Shown piece by piece: positions 12,665-25,823 of a stretch of 64,000 nt of DNA (positions within the stretch are counted from its first letter, which is position 1; each line of letters begins with the position of its first letter). Below the pieces are notes generated by a model. That model did no database searches. It was not told the DNA's origin and worked only from the letters and a program-made list of their open reading frames with translations. Made by a program: the position numbers and the translations under genes. This DNA is from Episyrphus balteatus (Eukaryota > Arthropoda > Insecta > Diptera > Syrphidae): positions 38,303,679-38,367,678 of the forward strand of contig NC_079135.1 in the NCBI RefSeq assembly GCF_945859705.1. Direction: 5' to 3'.

Positions 12665-15600
12665 TACTACTAGCTAATTCAATTAATTAAATAAACTATG
12701 CGAAATAAATTTCACTTAATAACAGATAATTCATTGAGAAAAATTTCAGTAAAAACATTTAGAATATTATTACTTTGACAATACTACATTTTTGGATTTT
12801 TTTCAAGTCAGAATAATCTCTTTATTCTCTTTTTATTTTTGGTATCAAACATAAATTCATCGATTTTGACAACTACAAATTCTGACTTAAACCCCTTTGT
12901 ATCTAACGTCAAAAAATTTTGCAACTTTTTCAACGTATTAAGTTTTGTTTTATAAACATAAACAATAACCCAAAAATAGACTTCCAATAAATAAATTTTT
13001 ATTTCAATCAAATTTCGTTCAGAGCAAAGTATTCAAAATAATGTAATTTTACTCATATCAGAAAGTTTCTTTTGACTTGGCCGCTATTTAAAAAAAAAAT
13101 CAATTGAGTTACCAAATACAATAACTATCAATAAGGCATCTTATTTATTTTATTTTTTTCTCTCTGTAAGGCACGTATATCTTAGAAGATTTATGAATGT
13201 TACAAAAACTATAACTTATCTTAAATTATGATTACGTATGTCAATATTTAGTTCAAGTAAAAATAAATAAATACCTCCAACGAAAAAAAGCTGCATATTT
13301 GCTTTATATATGAGACAAAATGCAAATAAAACAACTTTTAATAACATTGAAGATTGAGATTACAAGAAAACCTTACTCTAATTATTATAAAAAAAAAAAA
13401 CAGAAAGGATTTTCTAAAGTAAAAATATAGGTCACCCCCCGGTACTGAAAAGGAACCGCACCTGAAAAATTAGGTTAGATCTATATTTTAGAGCTTTAAT
13501 TTTGTAATTTAACCAACATTATTTCATAAAATTTTGATCTAATTTCATATACACCTGCATGAATTAAGTTACCTACTTATTTTTTTTATACGAATCTAAC
13601 TCAGGGTGATTTAGAGTGTAAAATGCGTTCTACCAATTTTTTATTTTACCCATTTATGATGAAAAAAAAAATAAAAATAAAACTCATGGGCAGCAACTAT
13701 AAATTAATTTATTGTTTTTTTTTTTATATTTTTAATTTTATATAAATATATTAATACTTAAAAAAAATAATATTTATGTATGTATCCAAATATTCAAATA
13801 TTTGCCTGTGATGATGATGACACAATAAAGCTAAAAGTATATTACAATAAAATATAGGTACCTTACATACATGGCTAAAATGTATAAAAAAAAAGTAAAC
13901 CAAGACCTTCCACAATATGTTTTAAGATGTTTCGGCAATTCAATATGATTGTCATTGCAGTATGCTACATGATTACTAAACATTGTACTCACGCTCGCAA
14001 GTTTTCACTTGCATGTATTAGTGTACGAATATGTATAGCTTTGTATCTCTTATTCAAATCGAATGATTTTTACTTGTTTTTCTCCAAACACATGTTAAAA
14101 AAAGGGCTTTTTGTAACAAACACTTTGTCACAATATTACCGCACTCTTTTTACAACAAAAGCCCAACAATGTTTTATCTGTGTGAGTGAAAATCTCCCAC
14201 ACACACACACACAAATAACGAATATACAAAATTTCAACATGTTCATACTTCAAAAACTACGACTTCCATATTATCGAAAAAGCTCTTATTTTATTTTCCC
14301 CCACTTTGCACCCCTCCAAAAATGAGCAGGCAGGATGGGGATGAGGAAAAATAAAATATAAAAAACTTATTGTATACACTACATTGTATTAGTAGCAGAA
14401 GTTAAGTTTGTATGTGATGAAAGTGCATTGCATAAAACACAAAACAACAACACAACCATAACCAAAAAAAAAAAAAAACCAACCCGCACATATACATAAT
14501 ACATATGCAATTTTGAAAACTTTTAAAAAAGCCATTGCATGTTAAAATAGCCACAGACAGACAAGCTTCATAAAACTAATTGTAACTAGGTCAGGGTGCA
14601 TACCCATCATCTCTGCGTGCGCTGGTGTGGTAATGCGTTGTCAGCAAGCAGCAGCAAGCAAGCAAGCAGCAACACATAAAAATATATACAAACGATGGCA
14701 AAATATTTCTCTGTTTACAAAATAAGTATATAATGAAAGTAGTACAGGGTTATTAAGCGACCTATTAGCATACTTTAAACAATGACTGTTTTCATTAAGT
14801 TAAGGTTAACATAGCATTATGTTAAAAAAAAAAAAAAAAACACTTATTATTATAAAAAAAAGATATCATAGTGACGCAATATACTTTGTTTAACAAACTC
14901 TTGTTTGTGATTTGTTTGTTTTATAGTTTTTTTTTTTTATTGTTTCTTAAAGAAAAACAATATCACTTAAGGTTGATAGGGCACCTAGATCACAACAAAG
15001 AGACGATACATGTGAACATACTTATAAGAAACATGTAACAAAACATTTCAAAACTTCAAAAAGTTAGGAAGTCAAAAGTGTAGGTACTTATATCTGCTTA
15101 CTATTACAGAAGTTTTATTTAAAGTTAAAGGTCTGAAATTATTTTACACCTTTTTTTTTTTGTTGTTACTGAAGCATTGCCCAATTTGTTTGGTAATGTT
15201 ACTATATGTATAGCTTGGGGTTTCGACAGGTAGACAGATGATGTTTGTACAATCATTTTTCACACTGATTCTTCACGCACTTCTCACACTGTCGATCAAG
15301 AAATATATAAAATATTGGATCATTTGAATCAGTTTTTTTTTTTTTTTTTGTATTTATATTTTTCTATACGTTATGTAATGGATTCGATTGAGAACAAATA
15401 ATGTAGACTAAATTGAAAGACGAATTAAGAAAAGTTTGTTTCAAAATTATAAATTCGTTCAAAACTAGGTCAGTATAAAAAAGAAAACAAAAAAAATTCT
15501 AAATAAGTAGGACTTGTGCTGGTTTTTGTGTTGACTTTTAAATCGATTTTTTTCATTAACTATAGATAGGTAGATTCAATTGTGCAATGTAAAGTAAAAA

Positions 15601-15717
15601 AAAAAATTATAAATTTGGTAAAAATATGTTGATCAGTTGCATTTAGGGGGTGGTGAAAATGAGAAAATATTCAGGACTGAGAACTATTGTGAAAAATTGT
15701 ACCTAACCTTTTTGAAA
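12665..15717. other. Intergenic DNA with simple repeats
   Basis: No gene is supported. It contains a (CA)n tract at 14198-14213 and a CAGCAAG-type tract near 14645-14672. The 132-codon open frame from 13927 spans the CA tract and has no protein-family look. Confidence 0.5.
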
Positions 15718-15719
15718 TA

Positions 15720-17157
15720 CACTCCTTTTCATCAGAATAGGTACACAACTTTTCAAATGTTCAGTATTCATTTTTTCCTCACAGTGTAGGAAAAATAATA
15801 ATTTTTTGATGTCAAGTCATTGTTTAAGATGTTAGCAGAATCAGCAAAAAAAAAATAATTCAAAACGTGTGGTTATTTTTCTTGTTTCTCTATGGCAAAG
15901 CATTTCACATCGAAAAACTGAGTTATTTTTTTGTTTCATCAGAATAGGTACACATAAAGAATGATGCCATGAAATGAATTTAAACCAAGTTCTTCCTAAA
16001 AATGTATTTTACTTATTTTATTTTTTGTATAGTGGCGTTTTTATTCATAAAAAAAATAACAAAACTGTCCAGGAATTGCATTGTTAAATCTCTTTATGCA
16101 ATCTATCTGAATCTCTTCCCTAAATTGTTAAATGGTGGTAGCCATTTCCAAACATTTTCAACAAGGTTCAGGGTTGTTTTCTATATGGTAGATACTCAAG
16201 TACTTTCTAAATTTGCACTTCCTCCCAATATTTTACAGAGCATTTTTTGTGGTAGGAGGAGCGGTCCTGTTAGAAAATTCAGAATATTGATTCACAAATA
16301 CTAGAGAAATAAGGAAAAGTTTCTTGAATATGCATTTACAAATAATTGTGACCATTCTTCACGTTTGAAATTCATTATTTGTATTATCGTAGAAGATTGC
16401 TTTCTTCCATGCCTTAACACTTCTTTTTTAACAATGAAGTTGGTCTCAAAATGGTTTCTCCTGATAGAAACTGATAGTTTAACTCACCAAGGACATCAAA
16501 ATTAAATGTTCGTTGATCCAAAAATAACAAGAAATACCACTCAACTTTTCATGTGGTAAAGGATTTCAAAAACATTAAACGCATACAATTCTGTTCTTGG
16601 TGTAGTAATGGTGTCTTTTCAAAAATCAGCCATTTTAGAAGATTGAGACTAATGACCATTCTATTTACTGTCCGAAAATTACAAAAAACAACTGTTTTTC
16701 ACTTTTATTCTTGTCGTTAATCCACCAAAACTTGTAGCACATGTAAAAATTTACTCGTCTAAGAGTGTTTTTTTTTTTGCATTTTTTTTACCACCATTAA
16801 ATTTTTTTACCCCCAAAATGTTTGTATCTGAAGTCTGGATAGAGCATATTCACACTTAGTAATTTTTTTAATCATACCATTTCTGGTGGATCCTTCATTC
16901 TTTATTTTATTTATTAAGGTGTTTTCGCCAAAATTTCGCCAAAGAAAAAAATAAGTTGATTTTTCCTCAAAAAATACTTTACAAGAAAAACAATGCGAAA
17001 ATTATGGTCCATTTTAAAATAATTTTAGCTGTTGCTATTCCCAACATCTTAAACTATCAAAAAACAATAATACCTTGTTAGGTCACGTACCACTATTGGG
17101 GACAAACGGTGAATGAACATTTGAAAAGTTGTGTACCTATTCTGATGAAAAGGAGTG
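15720..17157 (-). mobile_element. Tc1-like transposon relic, 1.44 kb
   Basis: It has perfect or near-perfect ~45-bp terminal inverted repeats beginning CACTCCTTTTCATCAG, flanked by TA on both sides (15718-15719 and 17158-17159). On the minus strand, in broken frames, transposase-like phrases appear in the expected order: RTFNFD near 16510 (compare the FSDES-FN-D region around the first catalytic Asp) and, further on near 16130-16190, VENVWKWLPPF (compare the SPDLNPIENVW region with the catalytic Glu). Frameshifts and stops make it inactive. Family assignment rests on TA duplication plus these motifs. Confidence 0.75.
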
Positions 17158-17613
17158 TATGTGGCAAAAAGATTTGATTTGTCATGATATTCAAGAAATT
17201 AAAGAGGCCATTCAAACTCATAAGGTTGAAGGGTGTTTTTTTTTTCAATGGGAAATGCACTCGTAAGTTTTTTTCAAAACTCAAATTTTGCATTGAATTA
17301 TTGAATATAAAAAAAATGTGACTTACATTAACCACTCCCTCCCTAAAATAAAAAATAAGCAATGTGTAGTTTGTTTTTTGAAAATTTTTTTTTTTATTAT
17401 TCATTGATTAGTGCAAGTTAATACAAATTTTCAAATATTAAAAAAAAAAAACAACAACAAAGCACAGGTTTTAAAAATGTTAATATGAAACAGTATTTTT
17501 CATTTCATATCTGAAAGTGTCGGTGAAATCGGTCAAGTCGTTTAATAAAATGTTAAGGACCACACAGAAATAGATCAATAATAAAATGCACAACCGGGTC
17601 GAAAGAAATTATT

Positions 17614-18541
17614 GCTCCTTGAAGCCCGAACTGCGATCCCAAAATTTTGGAACTAAACTAGTCCAATTCGTTTGTCCACCTTTTGTCCATATTTGTCCAA
17701 CCAAAATTTTCGTTTGTCAACCTTTCAAAAAATTTTTAAAGCAAATTCATTTGTTTTTATACGAAGTCTGAAAAATGAAAAATCGTCTATTTTATCGTAT
17801 CGCATTTATTTTTTTAGATTACATACAAAAAAGTTGCGCATACAACACAGTGACCTTGTTAATTTCTTCTTCTTCTTCAGTGTTTTTTCACCATTCACTA
17901 ATTGTGAAAATTATAAGACGGAAGAGTCAAAATTTTGACTTTGTGGTTTAAAAAGGGCTATATGTGTTTTCTTTTTCAGCTCGCAAAAAAATATCTTACA
18001 TCATACAAATTAAAAACAAAACGAATTGGCTTGAATGATGTTTTCTCTATTTTGTATCTTTGCAATCTAGAGTTTTTATTCCTTTCGAATATAGCTTACG
18101 TCTTATAAGTTTAAGTGCTAAAATGTTTTTGTTTTGGGGCGTTCTGACGACTTTTTCAGTTAAATTTTTTTCAAATATCTTTCAATCGTAAACAAACGAC
18201 GATTTTTGGTATACGTACAAAATTTGAGATGGAAAAACCAAAGAAATTTGAGTTTTTGAAAAAAAAGGAAGTTTTGGGGATCTTAGGAGACTTGGAAATT
18301 TTTAGTGCAAATTTTCTTTTTCGAATACCTACATATTTCTTAAAAGGAGGGTGGACAAACGGTGATTTTTTGTGGTAACAAGATCTCGAGGTAGAGAAAC
18401 GATTGAATACGTTTCATACGTCTATCTCAAATTCGAGCGTTTAGACGATTTTTCAGACTCCATATACAAAAATTATTTTGCTTAAAAACGAATTAGACTA
18501 ATTTGGTTCAAAAATGTTAAGGTCGCAGTCCTGGCTTCACG
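17614..18541. mobile_element. Inverted-repeat element, copy 1 (CTGCGACC family)
   Basis: The left end (CTTGAAGCCCGAACTGCGATC) and the right end (complement CGTGAAGCCAGGACTGCGACC) form subterminal inverted repeats of at least 60 bp. The interior repeats a phrase meaning 'GGACAAACGATGATTTTTGG' with variants. A longer relative lies at 24156-25690. No coding sequence. Confidence 0.6.
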
Positions 18542-19242
18542 TAGGGGGAAAGCAAAATTATTAAAAAACCTTCTGAAGTTAAAACAATTTTTTGTCCGTT
18601 TCGTTTGTTTTGGTTTACAGAGAAAATTTTTGTTCTTAACTTTAACATTTTTGACCCTTTAATAGGATTATTAAATAAATAAAAGTGATCGTTTATGTTT
18701 TACGGTATAAAACGTTTAATTAGCATAGTACTGAGTTAAAAGTATTTGTGGCAACTAAAATATTTTGCATTAAAAAATATTTTGCATTGCAAAAAAATTC
18801 AGTGCAAAATGTGTGCATTCAATTCTTTTGACATTCGTGAAATTTCTCTCAATTTTTGCTATTTTACATTAATTATTTCAACTATCTTAAATAGGTAGTC
18901 AAAATTGTAAGAAATTCGACAAATATTGAAAAAAAAAAAAAAGAAAAAACTTTTAATGCAAACATTTTTTTTCAGTGCAGAAAATTTTTAATTTTCAATA
19001 TTTTTTTTAATGTAAATTATTTTTACTTGAAATAAATATTTTTGCAAATATTTTTCAGTTGCAATAAAAAAAAAATTTTAAAGCAAATATTTTCAGTTGC
19101 AATAAATAATTTTTAATGGAATTTTTTTTTATTTGCAATAAATATTTTTTTTTAATTTATTATGGAAAGCAAATGCAATAAAAATAAAATTATTTTTTAC
19201 AACTCTGTTTTCCAATATTTTGTTATACAATGATTGTTTGTA

Positions 19243-19275
19243 TGTACAGTACACTTGTACAGTGTACTGTACAAG
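19243..19275. repeat. Compact double-register palindrome
   Basis: TGTACAGTACAC pairs with GTGTACTGTACA across a 7-base loop (19243-19273). The overlapping CTTGTACAGT pairs with ACTGTACAAG across a 2-base spacer (19254-19275). Two mutually exclusive hairpins can therefore form from the same bases. Confidence 0.8.
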
Positions 19276-19408
19276 TACATGCATATGAGGGTAGAAACGC
19301 AATTACTAATAAACTTAATACAAAAATCAAGAGTCCGATTTCTTACAAACTTTTTTTTTTAATTTTTGGTTTTTAGCCATTTTAAGGAAAATTAATTACC
19401 TTAAAAAT

Positions 19409-19525
19409 CAGGGGTGGAATCGGCTAACGCGATAGTTGATAGTTAAAAAACGACAATTTCGCTCCGTAAAAATGTCGATTTTGATAATCAACCATCGACT
19501 ATCGCGTTAGCTGATTCCTCCCCAG
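19409..19525. mobile_element. Small inverted-repeat element, 117 bp
   Basis: The ends CAGGGGTGGAATC and (complement) CTGGGGAGGAATC are followed on both arms by GCTAACGCGATAG, so almost the whole element is a hairpin. The CAGGGG start is hAT-like, but no 8-base target duplication is visible. Confidence 0.6.
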
Positions 19526-20908
19526 TTTCGTTTTTTTGTGAAAAGTTTAATAATTCAAATGATACTAAAAGCTTCTGTGGACTACTTCAAGAATGGAATC
19601 CTTTGGAATTCTAGCGATCTCCTATCAAGGCTTTAAAAATAATTTTTTTAAAGCTTTATTTCGACTGAGCGACCCTACTAGTGTGGTAAGTCTAAGAGGT
19701 CTTAAAAATGTATTATGTCAGAGAAAATTTAATTTAAAAAGTTAAGTAATCTGAATTTTTAGAAATTGGAGTAGGTAGAAAAAAGGTAAATTTAGAAAAT
19801 GGTCAAAAAGTTTTTTTTTATACCAAAAAGTGATGAAAGTAATATAAACAAAAACATTTAAAAATCAAAATTTCGAGGTCTTCATGTTCGAGAATTAATT
19901 GACCAAAAATAACCACCAACTTTTCGAAAACTTGTTGTTTTTTTCCGAAAATTTAAATTTTTAGTTTAGAAAATTCAATTTTGTTTTGTTAAGTTAGCCC
20001 TTTGTTGTCACCCATGGGTCAAATTTGTCCCATAATTTTTATTGAAAATTCGATTATAGTTCTTTGCCGCCGGGTACAAAGGGGTTAAGTCACAAAATTG
20101 CTCTTTTCGGGTTTAGATGAAATACGAATAAGCTCTTTATTTTCTTTAGGTCTCAAAAACATAAATTTAAAGCAGCTCTTTTCAATAAAAACAAAGAGAA
20201 GCAATGCTAAAAAACGCATCGAATTTCATAAATAAGTCAAACAAAAAAAACAACAGCCAACTAAAATAGGGAAATATCAAAAGCCGATAAAGTGTCTTTT
20301 TTTGTATTTGCAAAAAATTGGCATATTTTTCAACAAAAAAAAAATATAATTATGTAAGAAGTTCCATGACAACTTTGTTGATACGAGTCGTCAGTTAAAG
20401 GTTTTAACGACTTTAATTTTGTTTAAGCTCCATTTAAAAAAGTATGCACTACACATTTTTTTTTTTTTTGTTTAATAAATCTAGTCAAATGAAAAAATTT
20501 TGAGATAGTTGTTCTGGTTTTACTTAGTAGTTTTTGTGGCAACAATTGTTATTCAATGTGTTCAAATTGACAGAAAAAAAAATGGCAACTCCTCAATAGA
20601 AAATACAGCTTCAGCATCAAACAACTATAAGCACCGATTTAAGTAGAATTACAAGTAACAAAATTAGAGTTAACAAAATAATTAACGATCTTATAATAAA
20701 TTTATTATCAAATTTGTTCACTTTTAAGGTGATCACCATCATTACGTTTAATTGTCAATTTCGAAGTTTTATTCGATTTTTATTATTTAACAACATTTCA
20801 AGCTGAAAATGAATTAAAATTACTTTGACGCGGTTTCTGAAAATTTTCAAAATATTGCCAATTCAAGTTAATTAAAAAAGTTAAAATATTATTTTTTTGA
20901 AAACTTAC

Positions 20909-21746
20909 CCTTCAATCCTTCAACTTCATTTATCTCCAAATCAATCAAATCATCACAGGACGATGAATCAGAATCTATGCTCAAATCTAGATTTGGATTT
21001 GCGAGCTGTGCCGATTGAATATTCTTCGATATTCGATCGGTATTAGTTGAATCCGATTCCAAATTAGAAATAGGCACTGAAAAATTCGAGTTCAATTCAT
21101 TATTATAGTTATTTGCACTTTTGTTATTGTTGTGTTGTTTTCCGTCATTATTACATTCAAGGAATGTAGTAGTAGAATTGTTTGCGCAATGCACCGTTGT
21201 TGTTGTTGTTGTTGTTTTGTCAAAGTTGTTTGTGTTTACTTTTTGAAAAGTGTCATAATGCAATTCTGATGGATTAGGTAATCGATGTTGTTTTGCAGCA
21301 AAACTATTATCCACTGCCGCCGTCGATCGAAATTGTTGGATATCATTGAAGTTAGAATCGTCCTGAACATTTGTCGTCGTGGATACTGTTGCATGTAGAT
21401 AGTTGTCGAAATTATTAGCTTCGGTTATCTTTTGAAAACCATCACTTGGCATGCTGACAAATCGATTTTCATTTGGAATTGTTGTCAGAGCTGAGTCCGC
21501 GAAACATGTTTGTGTTAAAGGACTGCATTCGTTCAAATGCGAATTTGAATCTTGGTGGGGATGTTTGTATTTGTCTGAAGTACTACTACTGGTGGTGGGG
21601 GTTGTGTTGTTGGTGGTGTACAGGCGATTGTCCTTTTGATTTAGATTAGGATGATTGAACATTTGTTGTTTTAGGTTGGAACAGGATAGAAGTTGATCCT
21701 TTTCATGATTACCGAAAGTTTGAACTACCGCCGAAAATTCTTCCAT
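20909..21746 (-). CDS. First coding exon of an unrecognised Asn/Ser/Thr-rich protein
   Basis: A long frame opens with ATG at 21746 and runs 279 codons to a textbook donor, G|GTAAGT, at 20909/20908 (phase 1). Upstream a good acceptor (TTGTTTCCAG) ends at 21827, so 21747-21826 is 5' UTR of the same exon and at least one non-coding exon lies further right. The peptide is low-complexity and hydrophilic, with Asn runs, a seven-Thr run from an ACA repeat, and a Ser/Asp-rich acidic stretch near residues 252-275 (DSDSSSCDDLIDLEINEVEG). There is no signal peptide, membrane segment or folded domain. Such N-termini are common in insect transcription and chromatin regulators, but I do not recognise this one. 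Downstream exons were not found; they probably lie to the left among repeats or outside the window. Confidence 0.75.
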
Positions 21747-21826
21747 TTTTTTGAAATTTTTGATTCTATACCTATGCGTTAGATTTATTTAGCCATTATA
21801 GTTGAGCGTTGTGAATAGGAAAATAC

Positions 21827-23075
21827 CTGGAAACAAAAGACACTTTATTTATGTTTGTAATTTTTGAAATAGAAAATTATAAAACTAAATTTAAAAAAAA
21901 CTAAACGGTATGTATTTCAAACAAATTTTTACTAAGGCTTTCTTTGCCTTTAACAGTTTCTTGAAATCTAAGTAATAAAAGTACAAAATGGCGTATGTTA
22001 TCTTCCCGCTCTTCTCGCGTTATTGAGATTTTACCATGCCAAAACATCACAAAAACAGTGTTTTGGATGTTCAAAATTCAATATCTCAAAAATTTTGCAC
22101 GTTAGAGCTATTCTAAATTCTAATGCTAGATTCAAAGAAGGTCAAAGGCCATTAGAAAAATATAATTTGGTTTCTATGGAAAAGTATTTCTCGCCAATAT
22201 TACTGTCATTTACGGAAAAATCGATCTTAAAAATCGTTGTTTTTTATTTTTTCAATTTTTCTCAATATTTTCTAAAACAAAGGTATAATTTTTCCACACA
22301 ATCCTAAACAAAAGGTTTTAATCTAAATAACTGCATTGCAAACTTTTCAAAAATCAAAAATTTTTTCGGTAACTTTTTTGATTGAAAAACAGGCTATTTT
22401 TTTTTCAAATTAAATTCGTCCAAAATCCAAAAACCAACTTTTTGCTCAAAAAACATTTAAAGTAGATAGAACATAACAAAGACGTTTTTACCTGATACCC
22501 AGCTGTGATATAAGTGTCATATTTGAATTTTGCCGTCTCCGGGATTTTTGCAATAGGAGCAAAAGGGAAACAAATTATACATTATGTTTTAGAGTAGTTA
22601 AATTGAATAAATACCCCTGATGAAGTAAGGAAGCACTTACGAAACGTTGGGAAAATAATGGGATAAATTTGTTTTTATTCGCATTTTCTTTATGTGGACC
22701 AAAACAGCCTAACAACAGTGGAATAATTACATTAAAAAATTGGTCAAATTTAACAAATAATAAGACGTTTTTAACCAAGTTTCGTTAAAATCCAACCATT
22801 TTTGTAAAAGATAAAAATAAAAAATCAAAAAATCGTATTTTTGCATTTTTTCAATATTTTTGGTTTCAGTTAAAGTTGTAGAAACTTTTACTATGTACAA
22901 CTTTTGCATTTGACTCTTTACGATAGGAGGTCCACTTTTGACAGAAATCGTGAAAAAAAACACGTTTTTTGACAACCACCCCACTTTTTCGCCCACCCAC
23001 CCCCTTTCCCCCAAATTGTTTGTGGGCAATTTATTATACCCCTTTCATATACCATTTATCCAAAATTTTCCAACC
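21827..23075. other. Upstream intron/intergenic DNA, nothing further recognised
   Basis: This lies upstream of the Asn-rich exon on the minus strand and is probably intron. Frames here are short and A/T-driven. A hammerhead-like motif lies at 22617-22655. The sequence around 22790-23040 has a flavour similar to the 57.4-kb fold-back (GATAAAAATAAAAAA tract, cytosine-rich CCACCCAC stretch) but I could not establish homology. Confidence 0.4.
22617..22655 (+). other. Hammerhead-ribozyme-like motif, copy 1
   Basis: CTGATGA (22617-22623), one base, then stem GTAAG/CTTAC (22625-22629 with 22636-22640), then GAAA (22641-22644) and CGTTG. This is the order of the hammerhead core (CUGANGA, stem II, GAAA). 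A second locus at 37563 has the same constant parts with a different but complementary stem. The extra base before stem II is non-canonical, and stem III is not evident, so activity is uncertain. Confidence 0.3.
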
Positions 23076-23083
23076 AACCATAT

Positions 23084-24099
23084 TAGGGTGGAGTGAAACT
23101 GCACTTTTTTTCCTTTTTTTTTTTTTTTTTCTTCTTCTACATACCAGGGACGGGTGCCATTAGTCATCATAAAAGAGCATACCAAATCTCAGCCCGATCA
23201 AAAAATATCTTGAGGGTTCACAACGCCCTTTAAAATTTACATGCTTGTTGGAAGTCATGTACTGGGAGCAATTTTCAAAAGAGATGGAGCAATGTGCCAA
23301 AAAGTTAGAGCGTGTAGGTTCGGTTGAGACAAGAAAAAAGTCGTATGGGAGGAGGGTCTATTCCCCTTCGTTTAGAGGGGAGGGGTAATTTAAAAAAGAA
23401 ATTATTTAATTTGAAACAAAAAAATATTAAAAATTAACGGTTATACTTACAATAACGTGCTATACCTTTTTGTAAAGCCAAAAACCTCGTCTTTTACAAA
23501 AATGTTTAATATGGCACATTTTCTGGCACAGTTTTTGAAAAATTAATTTTCGAAATCAAAATTTGAAGAAAAAAAATTTCAAACTAATTTTTTTCAAAAT
23601 TTTATGTAAATAAGTACTACTTAAGTTTTGAAAATTCGATGCTGTTATTTGTTTTTAAAGAAAAACAGAAAACCGCATCCAAAAACCATCTTGTCATTTT
23701 CGAGAAATTAACAAAAAACCAAAAATATTTTTGTCTAAGAAATTTCTTTATTTTTTGTTTTTACGTGGCTGGATCATGGGGGTTGGGAGTGCTCGCCGCC
23801 CATGGATTCTTGCAGTAAGGGCCTTAAGTCAATAAAATCGCAATTTTTTAATGAAAATTGAACAATAAATAATAATGTACATGTTTTTCGAATCAAAAAA
23901 ACTGAGTAAAACAGTAAAAACTCAAAAAACTCCATAAATTAACCTCTATGGTGTTTTCATTTTTTTCAAGTAACTTGTGAACCCTCTTAAACTTCTTTGA
24001 TCGATCTGAAACTTTTTTGCCGTTATTTAAGTTCCAAATAACACCCATCCTGGCTATGTAGAACAAAAAATAAGACAACTTTTTTTTCACTCCACCCTA
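23084..24099. mobile_element. hAT-like element, 1.02 kb, TAGGGTGGAGTG ends
   Basis: The inverted ends TAGGGTGGAGTGAAA and TTTCACTCCACCCTA are flanked by AACCATAT (23076-23083) and ACCCATAT (24100-24107), a 7/8 match. The interior has no intact frame. It shares the TAGGGTGG terminus with the 1743 and 38543 elements but not their interior. Confidence 0.8.
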
Positions 24100-24155
24100 A
24101 CCCATATGCTTCTAATAATTTTTTTATTTTCAAAAATTATTGGCACTGTAATATA

Positions 24156-25690
24156 GCACCGTGAAGCCAAAACTGCGACCTAAAGATTTTTGAACTAAAC
24201 TAGTCTTATTCATTAATTTGTTAAGGGGCCGGTTGAAACAATTATTTTGTGTTTAAATTGTACCTATTTTTTTGATTTTCCTGATGCAAATTCATTTTTC
24301 GTGCCAGCTGATTGACATTTGAAACAAAATGAAACAAATCGTTCCCCTGAAGCGTTTCAATTTTTTCCTGTTCCACTGCAAATGAAAAAAAATGTTCGTG
24401 TGTATTTCACCAGGAAAAGAAGAGAGTAGGTAGATTTTATTTGTGTCAAAATTTGTTTAGAACTTTATGATTGTTACATACAAAAAAAAATACGCATACA
24501 CCACAGTGACCTTCTTAGTTTCTTCTAATTAAATCACTGACTGGATAGTAAAACCAACTGATTTTTTGACCATGCACTAACTGAAAATTTTACGGTTGTA
24601 GAGTCAAAATTTTGACTGTGGGACTTACACAGAGCTGCATAATTTGTTTTTTTTTTTTTTGTTTTTCATACGCAAAAAACACCTCAAATCATTAAAATCA
24701 AAAACATAAAAATTGGCTTGGATGATGTCGTCTCTATTTTGCAAACATGCAATTGAGAGTTCTTATTTTTTTTACAACACACATTTAAGCACAATTGTTG
24801 GGAGTTTTGAGTACTTTTTAATTTTTAGTAAAAACTTTGTTTTTTGAATATCTCTAAAACGTAGAGTGGGCAGACTATGATTTTTGGTATATGTTAAGAA
24901 TAATTGGAGGTGGACAAACTAGATGTTTTAATTTTCGAAAAAAAAAAACTATTTTTTGGGAGTTTTAGGGGACTTTGAATTTTCGAGTGGCATACCTGAA
25001 TATCTTTTAATAGTAAGGTGGACTGCACAAACCATGATTTTTTTTTTGTATTCGTTTCTTGAGGTGTACAAACGATAGCAGTTTGAATTTTTGAAAAAAA
25101 AAAAAATTGAAAAAATGATACATATATTGTATGAAAGTTGCGCTATTAATATTGAATATTTTCTAAAGGGAGGGTGGAAAAACGTTGATTTTTGGTGTGT
25201 ATCAGGAACTCGAGATGGAAAAATGATTGCAATTTAAAATTTTGAAAAGAAAATTTTTTGGATTTTGAATTTTTCGGTTCAAAATTTGTTTTTTTTTCAA
25301 GATCTTAAAAGATATTAAATACAAAAATGATCGGTTCAAAATTTGTTTTTTTTTTAATATCTTAGAGATGTATTTTTTTTTTAATATCTCCTAAACGGAG
25401 AGTGGAAAAACGATGATTTTTGGTATATACGTTAAGAACTCGAGCCGGGGGATTTGGGGATTTTAGGGGAATTTCAATTTTTCAGTGCAAAATTGGTCTA
25501 TCTCAAAATTTGAGTGTTGTAGACGATTTTTCATTTTTAGGACTTCCTATAAAAAAAAAAGAAGAATTTTCTCTAAAAATGTTTTGAAGGGTTGACAAAC
25601 GAAAATTTAGAGTGGACAGATATGGACAGAGGTGAACAAACGAATAAGACAAGTTTGGTTTCAAAAATTTTGAGGTCGCAGTTCTGGAGC
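24156..25690. mobile_element. Inverted-repeat element, copy 2 (CTGCGACC family), with internal repeats
   Basis: The ends contain ACTGCGACC and GGTCGCAGT and match the arms of the 17614-18541 copy, including the GTTTGTC(C)ACC and AGACGATTTTTCA phrases. The interior holds several degenerate units, each with a GGACAAACGATGATTTTTGG-like core and ACTCGAGATGG, near 24865, 25015, 25170 and 25395. No coding sequence is present. Confidence 0.6.
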
Positions 25691-25823
25691 TCAAAATGAT
25701 CGAAATTAGTACTAGTTTCTAAAAAAGTTTTTGGTAAAAAAGCTTCTTTCATAAAACTACAATAATACTGAAAAGCTTATAACATACTGTCATCAAAAAT
25801 ATGACCACTATACTGTATACATA

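Larger units (their letters stand above)
18542..20888. other. Intergenic DNA with low-complexity tracts
   Basis: From about 18720 to 19180 there is a loose repetition of GCAATAAATATTTTT-like words. The rest up to the exon at 20909 is AT-rich with no credible gene. It lies downstream of that exon's splice donor, so part may be intron. Confidence 0.45.

Noticed and set aside
13927..14325. 132-codon open frame
   Set aside because: It includes a CA microsatellite, shows no domain and no splice or promoter support.
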